Assembly: GCF_943733665.1 (NCBI RefSeq)
Contig: NZ_OX030782.1
Span: 2,010,501-2,074,500 of the forward strand
Direction: 5' to 3'
DNA: 64,000 nucleotides
Source: Aquimarina sp. Aq107
Lineage (GTDB): Bacteria; Bacteroidota; Bacteroidia; Flavobacteriales; Flavobacteriaceae
Position numbers and translations under genes: made by a program. Shown here piece after piece: positions 35,694 to 44,464 of this stretch (within the stretch, counting starts at the first letter, position 1; each line of letters opens with the position of its first letter). The notes below the pieces were generated by a model. It did not search any database, was not told where the DNA came from, and saw only the letters and a list, made by a program, of their open reading frames with translations.

Positions 35694-37113
35694 ATGACTG
35701 GTACTTCGATATTTAAATGTTTCATTTTATTTTATATCTGTGCTGGGATAGTTTGTTATTCGCAAGCTCAAGACTCTGATGCTACGGTAAAAAAATTAGA
35801 AACTAAGTTAGATTCTTTGATAAACCATGCTTTAGAAAATGAGCATATTCCTGGGGCAGCATTTATTATTGTAAAAGATGGAAAGACGCTATTAAAAAAA
35901 GGATACGGATATACCAGTTTAGGTGAAGGAATTAGAAGAGTAGATCCGGATTCAACCATTTTTAGGATAGGATCTGTAATCAAAACTTTTACTTCAACTG
36001 CTTTGCTTCAACTAATTGACAAAGAGTTAATTGAAATAAATACAGATGTAAATAATTATCTAACATCTGTAAAAGTACCTACTACTTTTATGGAACCTGT
36101 TACATCAGCACATTTACTAAATCATAGTGCTGGTTTTGATGAATTAACAGGTCGTGTTGTATATAATGAACAGGCATCTATTCCATTAAAGGAATTTCTA
36201 AAAGACCGATTAGTTCGTGTACGCAGACCAGGAATGATCTCTAGTTATTCGTCATACGGAATTGCGTTAGCAGGATTATTAGTAGAAGATATCAGCGGTT
36301 TAAAACTTGATCAATATATGAAAAAACACATTTGGGAACCACTAGGAATGAATATGACATCTATGTTTTTAAATGAACAAGTTGAAAATTATGCTTTCTT
36401 GGGGATATGAATATCGTAACGGAATTAATATGCCACAACCTTGGGAGTATTATCATACGTACCCAGCTTCTGATATCAATAGTACTGTTGCAGATATGGG
36501 AAAGTATCTTAATATGCATTTAAACAATGGAGTATTTAATAATGAAAAGATACTAAGCGCCGAATTAGCGAAACTGATGAAACAACCACAATTAAGAGTG
36601 CATAAAAAAGTAGAAGCTTTTGCATATGGGTTCTACGAAGAAGATGCGCATGGTTTTAGAACAATAAGCCATGGAGGCGATATGCAAGGATATTCATCGT
36701 ATATGGCAATGGTGGCAGAAAAGAAACTGGGAGTTTTTATCGTGCATCATCATGAAGGAACTCGATTGAGATATGCCATTATGGATGAAATTTTAAAAAC
36801 GTTCAAGGAAGATCGGCAAGAAACACCTTTGAAACCTTTAATAGAAAAAACTGAACTCGATAAACTAGCAGGACATTATATGTGGACTACACATTGTCAT
36901 AGCTGTGTGGATGGTTGGAAACCAAATCGACAAGAATTAGTTGTAAACGATGATCAAACATTTACAATTATGAATCGAACTTATAAAGAAATAGAACCTT
37001 TGCTATTTAAAAGTACAGACGGTATGCGTATTATCAGTTTTGTAGAAAATGAAACCGGTGTGATAGAATATATGTCTTTGGGTGGAGTTAATATGTTTGA
37101 AAAAGTGGATTAA
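35694..37113 (+). pseudogene. beta-lactamase-family serine hydrolase, frameshifted
   Basis: Two consecutive frames together encode a normal-length (about 472 aa) exported class C beta-lactamase-family (Pfam Beta-lactamase) protein. The first frame (stop at 36408-36410) has a signal peptide, the S-x-x-K motif in RIGSVIKTFTS, and YSSYG as the Tyr motif. The second frame (from about 36400) continues with YEYRNGINMPQPW, the third motif ISHGGDMQGYSS and a C-terminal domain with HCHSCVDGW. Removing one G from the GGGG at 36404-36407 restores one frame. As read, the product would lack the last third. Family members include D-aminopeptidases, esterases and PBPs. The neighbour upstream is an NTF2-like protein. 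Confidence 0.75.
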
Positions 37114-37190
37114 TAATCATTTGTAAGAGGTATTTTGGTAATAGCTAATTGCATTTTTAATTAAAATTATAGTAGAATAACAGATAAGCA

Positions 37191-37222
37191 CACAATAATC
37201 GAATATTTATTCGATTATTGTG
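37191..37222. promoter_or_regulatory. palindromic operator in front of the TetR gene
   Basis: A perfect inverted repeat: CACAATAATCGAATA, TT, TATTCGATTATTGTG (15-bp arms, 2-bp centre). It ends 3 bp before the -7 box and thus covers the -33 region, the classic site for autorepression. The 18-bp core GAATATTTATTCGATTAT is repeated at 37828-37845 before the next gene. Confidence 0.8.
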
Positions 37223-37224
37223 TT

Positions 37225-37232
37225 TATATTTG
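37225..37232 (+). promoter_or_regulatory. -7 promoter box of the TetR gene
   Basis: Exact TATATTTG, 4 nt before the GTG start at 37237. No TTG at the -33 position; that region is the palindrome. Suggests a leaderless mRNA. Confidence 0.6.
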
Positions 37233-37236
37233 CCCC

Positions 37237-37809
37237 GTGAGAGTAAAAGATGAACATAAACGACAGGCAATAGTAGCACATACTTTGGACATAGTTTCTA
37301 AAAAAGGATTCGCAGGCATAAAAATGTCTACATTGGCCCAAAGAATAGGTATTTCGGTTTCCACATTGTATGTCTATTATGAGAATAAAGATGATCTCAT
37401 AGTATCCATTGCAAGTGAATTGATCACTCGCATTACTAAAAATAGTGTTCAAGATATTACTGAAGATTTACCTTTTAAATTAAGGATGAAAACTGTTTGG
37501 TTATACTGGATTAATTTTAGTATAAATCACAGTAAGGAGATGAGTTTTATAACACAGGTAAAAAAGTCCCCATACTATGAAAAGATTCCAACAACAATAA
37601 TAGAAACCAAAAATAGAATCGGAACAGAGTTGTTTGAACTAGGTAAAAACGAAGGGCTTATTAGAGATATCGATAATGAAATTTTGGAAGCTACCATTGG
37701 GGCACTTTTGTATGAAACTGTTAACCTCATTATCAATAAGAAAATACAGTTAAACAAAAAAGATATGGATATGATGTTTTCCTTTGTTTGGAATGCTATT
37801 AAAAGTTAA
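37237..37809 (+). CDS. TetR/AcrR-family transcriptional regulator
   Basis: 190 aa. N-terminal HTH: KKGFAGIKMSTLAQRIGISVSTLYVYYENKDDLI (about residues 24-57), then an all-helical ligand-binding domain. The start is GTG at 37237; the next in-frame ATG lies inside the HTH. It almost certainly binds the palindrome at 37191-37222 in its own promoter, and the second copy of the site just after its stop suggests that it also controls the downstream metallo-hydrolase gene. The ligand is unknown. Confidence 0.93.
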   Translation: MRVKDEHKRQAIVAHTLDIVSKKGFAGIKMSTLAQRIGISVSTLYVYYENKDDLIVSIASELITRITKNSVQDITEDLPFKLRMKTVWLYWINFSINHSKEMSFITQVKKSPYYEKIPTTIIETKNRIGTELFELGKNEGLIRDIDNEILEATIGALLYETVNLIINKKIQLNKKDMDMMFSFVWNAIKS

Positions 37810-37827
37810 TTTTTTTATTCTAAAAAA

Positions 37828-37845
37828 GAATATTTATTCGATTAT
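37828..37845. promoter_or_regulatory. second copy of the TetR operator core
   Basis: GAATATTTATTCGATTAT, identical over 18 bp to 37201-37218 inside the upstream palindrome. It contains the 12-bp palindromic core GAATATTTATTC. It lies between the TetR stop and the hydrolase start, 26 nt before the latter. Confidence 0.7.
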
Positions 37846-37871
37846 AAAAGATAAGAATCTTAAAACAACTA

Positions 37872-39014
37872 ATGAAAAATAAATTTTTTAAATATTTAAA
37901 ACGAATGATTGCAGGTATAGGAATTCTTGTTGGTATAGTGTTACTAATAGCTATTTTGTTTATTAATTTAAGTCCTGAGTTTGGAGGTAAGGCAACAGAT
38001 GAACAACGAGATTCATATGCTTCTTCTAAAAATTATAAGGATGGTAAGTTTATAAACACTAATGAGGTAAAGCTAGATATGAGTCTAAGTGATATGGGTA
38101 AGAGTCTTATTGGATATTTAAAATCTCAACCGAACACAGTACCTAAGGATAATTTACCTATTAAAGAAGTGGATTCTTTGGATATTGTAGAGTTTAAAAA
38201 AGAGTCTAGTCTTATCTGGTTTGGCCATTCCTCATTTTTGTTACAGGTAAATCATAAAAATATATTGATAGATCCAATGTTAGGCAATGTACCAGCACCA
38301 CATCCCTTGTTAGGAGGTAAGCGTTTTAGTAAAAGTCTTCCAATAGAAATAGAAAAAATGCCTAAAATAGATGCCGTTCTTATTTCTCATGATCATTATG
38401 ATCACTTAGATTATGGTTCAATTCAGAAACTAAAAGGTAAAGTAACTATGTTTTATACGCCATTAGGAGTTGGAATTCATTTACAAAAATGGGGAATAGA
38501 AAAAGAACGAATTATTGAATTAGACTGGTGGGAAGAAATTATGTTTGAAGAAATAAAGTTTATTTGTACGCCTGCACAACATTTTTCTGGAAGAGGACTA
38601 GCTGATAGAGCAAAAACATTGTGGAGTTCTTGGATAATTCAATCGGATAAAGAAAACATCTTTTTTAGTGGAGATAGTGGATATGCGGATCATTTCAAAC
38701 AGATAGGTGAGAAGTACGGTCCATTTGATTTTGCTATGATAGAATGTGGGCAGTACAATGAAATGTGGCCTGATATACATATGTTCCCAGAAGAGACTGC
38801 ACAAGCGGGATTAGATGTTAGGGCAAAAGTAATAATGCCAATTCATTGGAGCGGTTTTAAGTTGGCAATGCATACTTGGAAAGATCCTATAGAACGAGTT
38901 AGCAAGAAAGCTAAAGAATTAAATATTAGTATGATTACTCCAATAATTGGTGAATCTATTTTCCTAAAAGAAAACAACAATCTGAAAAAATCTTGGTGGG
39001 AAAATATTGAGTAA
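37872..39014 (+). CDS. NAPE-PLD/RomA-like metallo-beta-lactamase-fold hydrolase
   Basis: 380 aa. One N-terminal membrane helix (about residues 12-32). The MBL motif is ISHDHYDHLD with H173, H175, D177 and H178; the family-specific segment is CTPAQHFSGRGLADRAKTLWSSW, followed by FSGDSGY. This is the pattern of the NAPE-phospholipase D-like/RomA group, which hydrolyses phosphodiester lipids or acts in unknown ways. It is preceded by a copy of the TetR operator, so it is probably the regulated target. Substrate not predictable. Confidence 0.88.
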   Translation: MKNKFFKYLKRMIAGIGILVGIVLLIAILFINLSPEFGGKATDEQRDSYASSKNYKDGKFINTNEVKLDMSLSDMGKSLIGYLKSQPNTVPKDNLPIKEVDSLDIVEFKKESSLIWFGHSSFLLQVNHKNILIDPMLGNVPAPHPLLGGKRFSKSLPIEIEKMPKIDAVLISHDHYDHLDYGSIQKLKGKVTMFYTPLGVGIHLQKWGIEKERIIELDWWEEIMFEEIKFICTPAQHFSGRGLADRAKTLWSSWIIQSDKENIFFSGDSGYADHFKQIGEKYGPFDFAMIECGQYNEMWPDIHMFPEETAQAGLDVRAKVIMPIHWSGFKLAMHTWKDPIERVSKKAKELNISMITPIIGESIFLKENNNLKKSWWENIE

Positions 39015-39030
39015 ATACTACAATTGAGTG

Positions 39031-39642
39031 TTATACAGATATTTTTTTAGAATACTCCATAAAACTATTTTCAAAACGCTTTAGTTTAGGATCAAGCTTT
39101 TCTGAATATAAGACGAATTGACATTTTTTAATACCACGAGTAATAGAAAGGAGTGCAGTATACGCTGCATTTTCAGTCAAAAAACCTGCATCATCAACAC
39201 TAAATATTTTTAATTGTGAAACACTTAATCCATTAGCTAGTAGTAACTTATTTAATGTTACAGGTGTCGAAATAAGGATATCAAGTCCTTCGAATATTTC
39301 TGATTTTTGAAGATCAATATGTAATTCCTCGTGACTTAAATATACTCGTAAGGAGTTATGTTTAGTATATTTTAAGAACAAATCATACAATTCTGTGGCT
39401 TTTTCTTTGTTTTTTACAAGCACGATTGCTCTAGGCGCATTACCAACAGCAGTACATTTTAGTTTATGTAAAATAGTAAGAATAAGCGTAGTTGTTTTAC
39501 CTATATCCGTTGGACCACTGCAAAATACATTAGCGCCACTTTTTATTACAGGAATAGCTTTAGTTTGAAAAGGTGTCGCCAAAGTTATATCTAAGTCCGA
39601 GAGTTTTTCCTGTATATCAGCGTGTAGTTTTTTAAAAGGCAT
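39031..39642 (-). CDS. degenerate half DEAD-box helicase-like protein
   Basis: 203 aa covering only the first RecA-like domain of a DEAD-box helicase. Q motif region PFQTKAIPVI; Walker A altered to GPTDIGKTTT; TPVTLNKLL for motif Ib; and SVDDAGFL in place of DEAD. The helicase C-terminal domain is missing and the ORF ends cleanly, so this is not a recent truncation. I recall similar 200-aa proteins in other flavobacteria. It may bind ATP weakly or act as a scaffold; helicase activity is unlikely. Confidence 0.75.
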   Translation of the reverse strand: MPFKKLHADIQEKLSDLDITLATPFQTKAIPVIKSGANVFCSGPTDIGKTTTLILTILHKLKCTAVGNAPRAIVLVKNKEKATELYDLFLKYTKHNSLRVYLSHEELHIDLQKSEIFEGLDILISTPVTLNKLLLANGLSVSQLKIFSVDDAGFLTENAAYTALLSITRGIKKCQFVLYSEKLDPKLKRFENSFMEYSKKISV

Positions 39643-39941
39643 AGAATTATAAGAGATATCTTTTTAATATAATTTCTCGACAAATATACTACCAACAAAC
39701 CGAATAAATTAATATTATTAACTGAACTGTCGGGTTGATTATGAATAGCCATAATTAGGAATTCGCAATAAAGAGAATATAGATGTCCAAATCCTTGTTT
39801 TTTACTAAAATCACAAGTGTTTTTACTAATTGGAGTTTTTTCATCTAACTATATTTGTTTGATAAAAAGAAATGAATTGCTAATTGCGAAATATTTAATT
39901 TCTAAATTAGTTGTAATGCAAAAATCATAGTTAGTAACATA
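39643..39941. other. divergent intergenic region, 299 bp
   Basis: AT-rich spacer. It holds the promoter of the AraC gene at 39942 and nothing else that I can recognise. Confidence 0.4.
39830..39857 (+). promoter_or_regulatory. Bacteroidetes promoter of the AraC gene
   Basis: TTG (39830-39832), 17-bp spacer, TATATTTG (39850-39857), exact at the -7 box. Predicted 5' UTR about 80 nt. Confidence 0.6.
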
Positions 39942-40796
39942 ATGCCTAGAACTATATTCCAAAATATTGTAATTCAAAAATTTGAGGAGGCAACATCTTT
40001 AGCTTTTTGTAAGTACACTCCCATACGTTTTTTTGAAATTTTACATATAGAAAAGGGTACAGGAACAATTATTATCAATAACCACAAGGTTAGCTATAGT
40101 GATAATCAACTGTTTATTTTAATACCTAGTGACCAATATAATCTGGAAATTGAAACCCCAACTACAGTTTCTGCTATAAAATTTCTAAATAGTTTTTTTA
40201 GTAGTTCTAGCTTAGAAGAAAACGAATTACAGCGAAAAGAGTGGTTTAGAAGAATAGAAACGATTTTACATAGTGCGAATAGAACATCTAATTTAGGGTT
40301 ACAGTTTAATACAGATCAGAGTAGTTTAAACTCTTTATTTACAGTGTTGTGCAATGAATATAATGATGAGAATCTAAAAAATGAAGTTGTACTAAAATCC
40401 ACAATGCATACTATTTTGCACATTATCTCTAGGAATGTGAATTTTATTTCTTCAAAAATGTCTAGTTCTAAAATTCAGGAGATTATTAATTACATCCATA
40501 GCAACATTCATGATTCCGAAAAACTAACAAAAAAGGAATTAGCAGATCAATTTCATATTTCAGAAAACTACATTAGTCAGTATTTTAAAAATAAAATGAA
40601 TATCGGCTTAAAGAAATACATTCTTAATTACAAATTAAAATTAGCAGAAACTCGCTTAAAATATACAGATTTAACAGTTACTGAAATTTCTCAAGAATTG
40701 GGTTTTATAGATAGTAGTCATTTAGATAAAACCTTTCTATCCTATAAAGGAATAACGGCAAAAAAGTATAAAGATAGTTTGAAAACTAGTTTATAA
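39942..40796 (+). CDS. AraC-family transcriptional regulator
   Basis: 284 aa. The N-terminal half (about residues 1-130) looks like a cupin sensor (LHIEKGTGTIIINNHKVSYSDNQLFILIPSD). The C-terminal half (about 175-284) has two HTH motifs: KELADQFHISENYISQYFK and EISQELGFIDSSHLDKTFL. It precedes SnoaL-like, crotonase and 2OG-oxygenase genes on the same strand and probably controls them. Confidence 0.9.
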   Translation: MPRTIFQNIVIQKFEEATSLAFCKYTPIRFFEILHIEKGTGTIIINNHKVSYSDNQLFILIPSDQYNLEIETPTTVSAIKFLNSFFSSSSLEENELQRKEWFRRIETILHSANRTSNLGLQFNTDQSSLNSLFTVLCNEYNDENLKNEVVLKSTMHTILHIISRNVNFISSKMSSSKIQEIINYIHSNIHDSEKLTKKELADQFHISENYISQYFKNKMNIGLKKYILNYKLKLAETRLKYTDLTVTEISQELGFIDSSHLDKTFLSYKGITAKKYKDSLKTSL

Positions 40797-40898
40797 TTAT
40801 AGATTCCTCATTTTTTACTAAATCCTCTTTTTTTCTTACCAAATCTAGGCTCCAGACTCAGCGTAAATTTGAATTATAATTCATAAACAATAGTTATA

Positions 40899-41234
40899 AT
40901 GAAAAATTCACAAGAAGTATTTGAGAGTCATATGAAGGCTGTAGACACACTAGAACCTTCTAAAGTAATGGATGATTATACGGATGATGCGATCTTCATA
41001 ACACCAGAAAAAACGTATAAGGGGAAGCAAGTAATTTTCAATTTTTATAAAAAGTTCCTTCCAAATTTTGACGGTTTTCAATTCAAAACCATCAAACAAG
41101 AAGCTCATGATAATGTAGTGTATTTCGTTTGGAGTGGAAAAAACACACATCTAGATATACAACTTGCTACAGACACTTATATCATAGATAATGGAAAAAT
41201 AAAGCAACACACATTTGCTGCAATTAATAATTAA
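40899..41234 (+). CDS. SnoaL/NTF2-like protein
   Basis: 111 aa, no signal peptide. Pattern of the SnoaL-like NTF2 superfamily: SHMKAVDTLEPSKVMDDYTDDAIFITPEKTYKGKQVIFNFY, then VYFVWSGKN and the end TYIIDNGKIKQHTFAAIN. Members are small enzymes (isomerases, hydrolases) or binding proteins. It is 20 bp before the crotonase gene, so co-transcribed. Confidence 0.82.
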   Translation: MKNSQEVFESHMKAVDTLEPSKVMDDYTDDAIFITPEKTYKGKQVIFNFYKKFLPNFDGFQFKTIKQEAHDNVVYFVWSGKNTHLDIQLATDTYIIDNGKIKQHTFAAINN

Positions 41235-41254
41235 CACTTTTAAATATATACACA

Positions 41255-42106
41255 ATGGACTACAAAAATTTTCAAACATTCACAGCAGAACAAAAAGGCG
41301 GAATTTTAACCGTAGATATCAACTTTGGACCTGTAAACGTACAAGGACAAGAAATGTTAGCGGACTTAAGCAGTTTATGTCTTCGTTTAGAACGAGATAG
41401 AAGTGTAAAAGTAGTTGTTTTTCAATCTTCTAATCCAGGATATTGGGTATGTCACTATGATACAAATCTCCTAAGGGATATGTCTGAAGAAGCTATACCA
41501 AGAAACAAAGTAAAACTACTTGATTTACAATCAGTATTAGAACGATTAAGTAATGTGCCGCAAGCTACTATCGCAAAAATAGAAGGTTTTGCACGTGGCG
41601 GGGGTCACGAGATGGCATTAGCTTTAGATATGCGTTTTGCAGCACGTGGTAAAGCAAAATTTATGCAAATGGAAGTAGGTATGGGGATTTTACCATGTGG
41701 TGGTGGAGCATCTCGTATGGCAAGACAAGCAGGATTGGGTAAAGCACTAGAAATTATTTTAGGAGCAAGAGATTGGGATGCAGACGAGGCAGAAAAATTT
41801 GGTACAATCAATAAGGCTTTAGATGCAGATGAAATAGGAGCTTATGTAGATGCATTAGCAGAACGTATTTCTAAATTTCCAGCAGAATCTATTGAAGCTT
41901 GTAAAAGAGCTGTTTATGCTTCTATCGATTTACCTATTGCTGAAGCATTACAAGAAGAAGCCTATCAATTGTTTCAAGCAACTAGCAAAACACCAGCAAT
42001 AAAGCGATTTACAATTGCAGATGAAAATGGAGCACAATTTGACCACGATAATCAAAAGAACTGGGAAAATATGTTAATTGATTTACAGGAAATCCAAAGA
42101 GATTAA
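41255..42106 (+). CDS. enoyl-CoA hydratase/isomerase (crotonase) family protein
   Basis: 283 aa crotonase-fold protein. Oxyanion-hole regions FQSSNPGYWVCHYD and IEGFARGGGHEMALALDMRFAA; then MGILPCGGGASRMARQAG with the usual crotonase layout. Acts on an acyl-CoA, or on a related thioester; the exact reaction is not predictable because the catalytic positions are not those of textbook enoyl-CoA hydratase (LPCGGGA instead of PEVxLGL/P). It sits in the AraC-controlled group with a SnoaL-like protein upstream and a 2OG oxygenase downstream. Confidence 0.85.
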   Translation: MDYKNFQTFTAEQKGGILTVDINFGPVNVQGQEMLADLSSLCLRLERDRSVKVVVFQSSNPGYWVCHYDTNLLRDMSEEAIPRNKVKLLDLQSVLERLSNVPQATIAKIEGFARGGGHEMALALDMRFAARGKAKFMQMEVGMGILPCGGGASRMARQAGLGKALEIILGARDWDADEAEKFGTINKALDADEIGAYVDALAERISKFPAESIEACKRAVYASIDLPIAEALQEEAYQLFQATSKTPAIKRFTIADENGAQFDHDNQKNWENMLIDLQEIQRD

Positions 42107-42130
42107 GAATTGATTTTATTCAATAATTAC

Positions 42131-42161
42131 AATGGGTGCTCACAAATACGGGGCATCCATT
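42131..42161. repeat. hairpin between crotonase and oxygenase genes
   Basis: AATGGGTGCTC pairs with GGGCATCCATT (two G-T pairs). It is not followed by a T run, so terminator activity is doubtful; it may attenuate read-through into the oxygenase gene, which starts 20 bp later. Confidence 0.4.
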
Positions 42162-42180
42162 ATAAAAAAATAGTATTAAA

Positions 42181-43134
42181 ATGAAAAAAAATAATGCACT
42201 AGCACAGGCTCGCGCGCTCATTCTACCATCTCGTGAAGCTTCGCTAAAACGTGAAGTATCTGTTTCCCAATTTTGGAACAGCAACCGAAAACTGCTCGAA
42301 AATGCATGGACAGAATGGGAAATCGAAAATAAAGATAGTTTATTGATTCCTGATGAAACACTACTTGATCCAAGTTTACGACAAGCTATTAATGACGCAT
42401 GGGAAAACCCAGAAAAAGAAAATGCTGTTGCAGACTTATGGAAAGAAATTATTCCAGGTGTTTATTCTACACAATTTTTCAATCTTGAACGTTTAACAGA
42501 TTTCAGAGATTATCTAGAAGAAGTGATAAAATCACAAATTCCTAAGCGTCCACCATATGGTATCCAATTAAATCGTTACGGAATTATGCTTGACCCACGC
42601 TCCGAAGGACATCTAGCAGCACCTAATTTTCAAACATTTTATAATGATATGATGAACCGTTATATGCGTCCAATTGCTCGTTTGTTATTAGGTACTTACG
42701 GTTATGATAATCAAACATTTGGTTTTTCGATTCAATATAATCCTGATAAAGATAAAGATTTGCATGCGCACACTGACGCTTCAGCTGCTACTTTGAATAT
42801 CAATATTAACTTACCCGATGAAGAATTTACAGGTTCACAAGTTGATTTTCATGATAAAACTACGGGAAAAATTGTACAGACTATTTTTGAACCGGGTAAA
42901 GCAATAATCCATCGTGGTGATGTCCCACACGCTACACATCCTATCACTAGTGGACAACGCAGCAATTTGGTTGTTTGGTTATACGGAGATCACATGCAAA
43001 TCCCTAGAGCTAATACAAGCAGTTATGGTAGTTCTGATAATTCGATATCTAAATTTGATGAACCAAAAAACATAACAGCTCAACAACGTTGGAATATACC
43101 AGACACACCCAAAGACACTTTTGCACCATTCTAA
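42181..43134 (+). CDS. 2OG-Fe(II) oxygenase (prolyl-hydroxylase-like)
   Basis: 317 aa. The C-terminal double-stranded beta-helix has the full iron and 2-oxoglutarate set: H197 and D199 (HAHTDAS), H250 (DVPHATHPI) and R260 (GQRSNLVVWLYG). The first 180 residues are helical with a YGIQLNRYGIML segment. It is related to the P4H-like domain of other bacterial oxygenases. It probably hydroxylates a small molecule or peptide; the neighbours (crotonase, SnoaL, AraC) hint at a small catabolic or biosynthetic unit. Confidence 0.86.
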   Translation: MKKNNALAQARALILPSREASLKREVSVSQFWNSNRKLLENAWTEWEIENKDSLLIPDETLLDPSLRQAINDAWENPEKENAVADLWKEIIPGVYSTQFFNLERLTDFRDYLEEVIKSQIPKRPPYGIQLNRYGIMLDPRSEGHLAAPNFQTFYNDMMNRYMRPIARLLLGTYGYDNQTFGFSIQYNPDKDKDLHAHTDASAATLNININLPDEEFTGSQVDFHDKTTGKIVQTIFEPGKAIIHRGDVPHATHPITSGQRSNLVVWLYGDHMQIPRANTSSYGSSDNSISKFDEPKNITAQQRWNIPDTPKDTFAPF

Positions 43135-43311
43135 AAAGTCTAATTCTATAAGGTGATTATTCATCAATTACGCAAAGGATGTTTTAACATATTTTTAATA
43201 AATGATTTATTAAGTAGAAAGAATGATTTGCTAAATATAAGTTGTTGATATTTAAAGACTTAATTCTCTATAAAACATAGGGGTTATTTAATTTAACAAA
43301 ACCATCAAAAT

Positions 43312-44391
43312 ATGTACACTAAAAAGAATTACTCAATAGGAAGAATGTTAAGCTGGACAAGAAGAGACATTTTTTTATTTTTCTTATTTTCAACAGTCCC
43401 AGTAATATTATACGAAATATTAGATTGGAAATGGTTACATCTGCCTTGGTTACCAATCGGTTTAGTAGGTACTGCTCTTGCCTTCATAATTGGTTTTAAG
43501 AATAACGCGTCTTATGGCAGGTTATGGGAAGCTAGAAAAATATACGGTGGTATCGTAAATGCATCTAGGCTTTTAGCAACAATGGTAAATGATTTTATAA
43601 CAAATGAATATGCAATTCAAGATAAAACTGAAGAAGAGTTTTTTGAAATTAAAAAGACAATTATTTTTCGTCATGTTGCTTGGATGACGGCATTGAGACA
43701 TGCACTACGTATAAAGAAACCTTGGGAAACTACAATAAGTAATAAATCCGATCAAGAGGTGATGAAAAAAATGCATATATAGGAGTATGTATTTACATTA
43801 AAAAAGGAACTTGAGGGCTATTTGTCGAAGGAAGAAAAAAGTTATGTTTTAGGTAAAGCCAATAAACAAACTGCTGCTCTTAATCTTCAATCAAAACATT
43901 TTAAAGATCTAAAAATGGATGGATTAATTGATGATTTCAGGCATATAGAGTTCAAAAATATTATTGGAGAACTGTTCACTCTACAAGGTAAAGCAGAAAG
44001 AATAAAGAATTTCCCTTATCCAAGACAATTTGCTACACTTAATTTGTTCTTCGCTTGGATTTTTGTCAGCTTATTACCGTTTGGTCTAATAAGTGAGTTT
44101 GATAAAATTGGGCGTGCATTAATCAACTCAGCAAATACAGATAGCTTGTATAATGCTATAGTTGAAAATTTTGTTTGGTTATCGATTCCATTTAGTATAG
44201 TAATATCCTGGATTTTCTTTACAATGGAACGTATTGGAGACGTTTCAGAAAACCCTTTTGAGGGGATAGCTAATGATGTTCCGATAACCACAATTTCTAG
44301 AGGAATAGAAATAGATATAAGAGAAATGATCGGAGATGACAAAAATATGATCCCAGATCCGCATCCAGAATATGAACATACACAGATGTAA
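43312..44391 (+). pseudogene. bestrophin-family channel, interrupted by an in-frame TAG
   Basis: The frame from 43312 to 44391 encodes a complete bestrophin-like protein (about 359 codons) except for a TAG at 43780-43782 in the cytosolic segment. Both halves lie in the same frame, so this is a nonsense change, not a frameshift. Part one has the N-terminal helices with FKNNASYGRLWEARKIYGG, the bestrophin signature. Part two starts EYVFTLKKELEGYLSKEEK and has DFRHIEFKNIIGELFTLQGKAERIKNFPYPRQFA, then two membrane helices. Bestrophins are anion channels of the inner membrane. Re-initiation at TTG 43822 is possible but would not make a functional channel. Confidence 0.82.
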
Positions 44392-44464
44392 ATTATAATC
44401 CTTTTATACTATTTTGGGCCTAGTAATCTGGATCTGCTTAACAAAAGTATATGATTTAATCTAC

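Noticed and set aside
43780..43782. TAG as pyrrolysine or other recoding signal in the bestrophin gene
   Set aside because: Nothing in the window supports a recoding system; mutation or sequence error is simpler.
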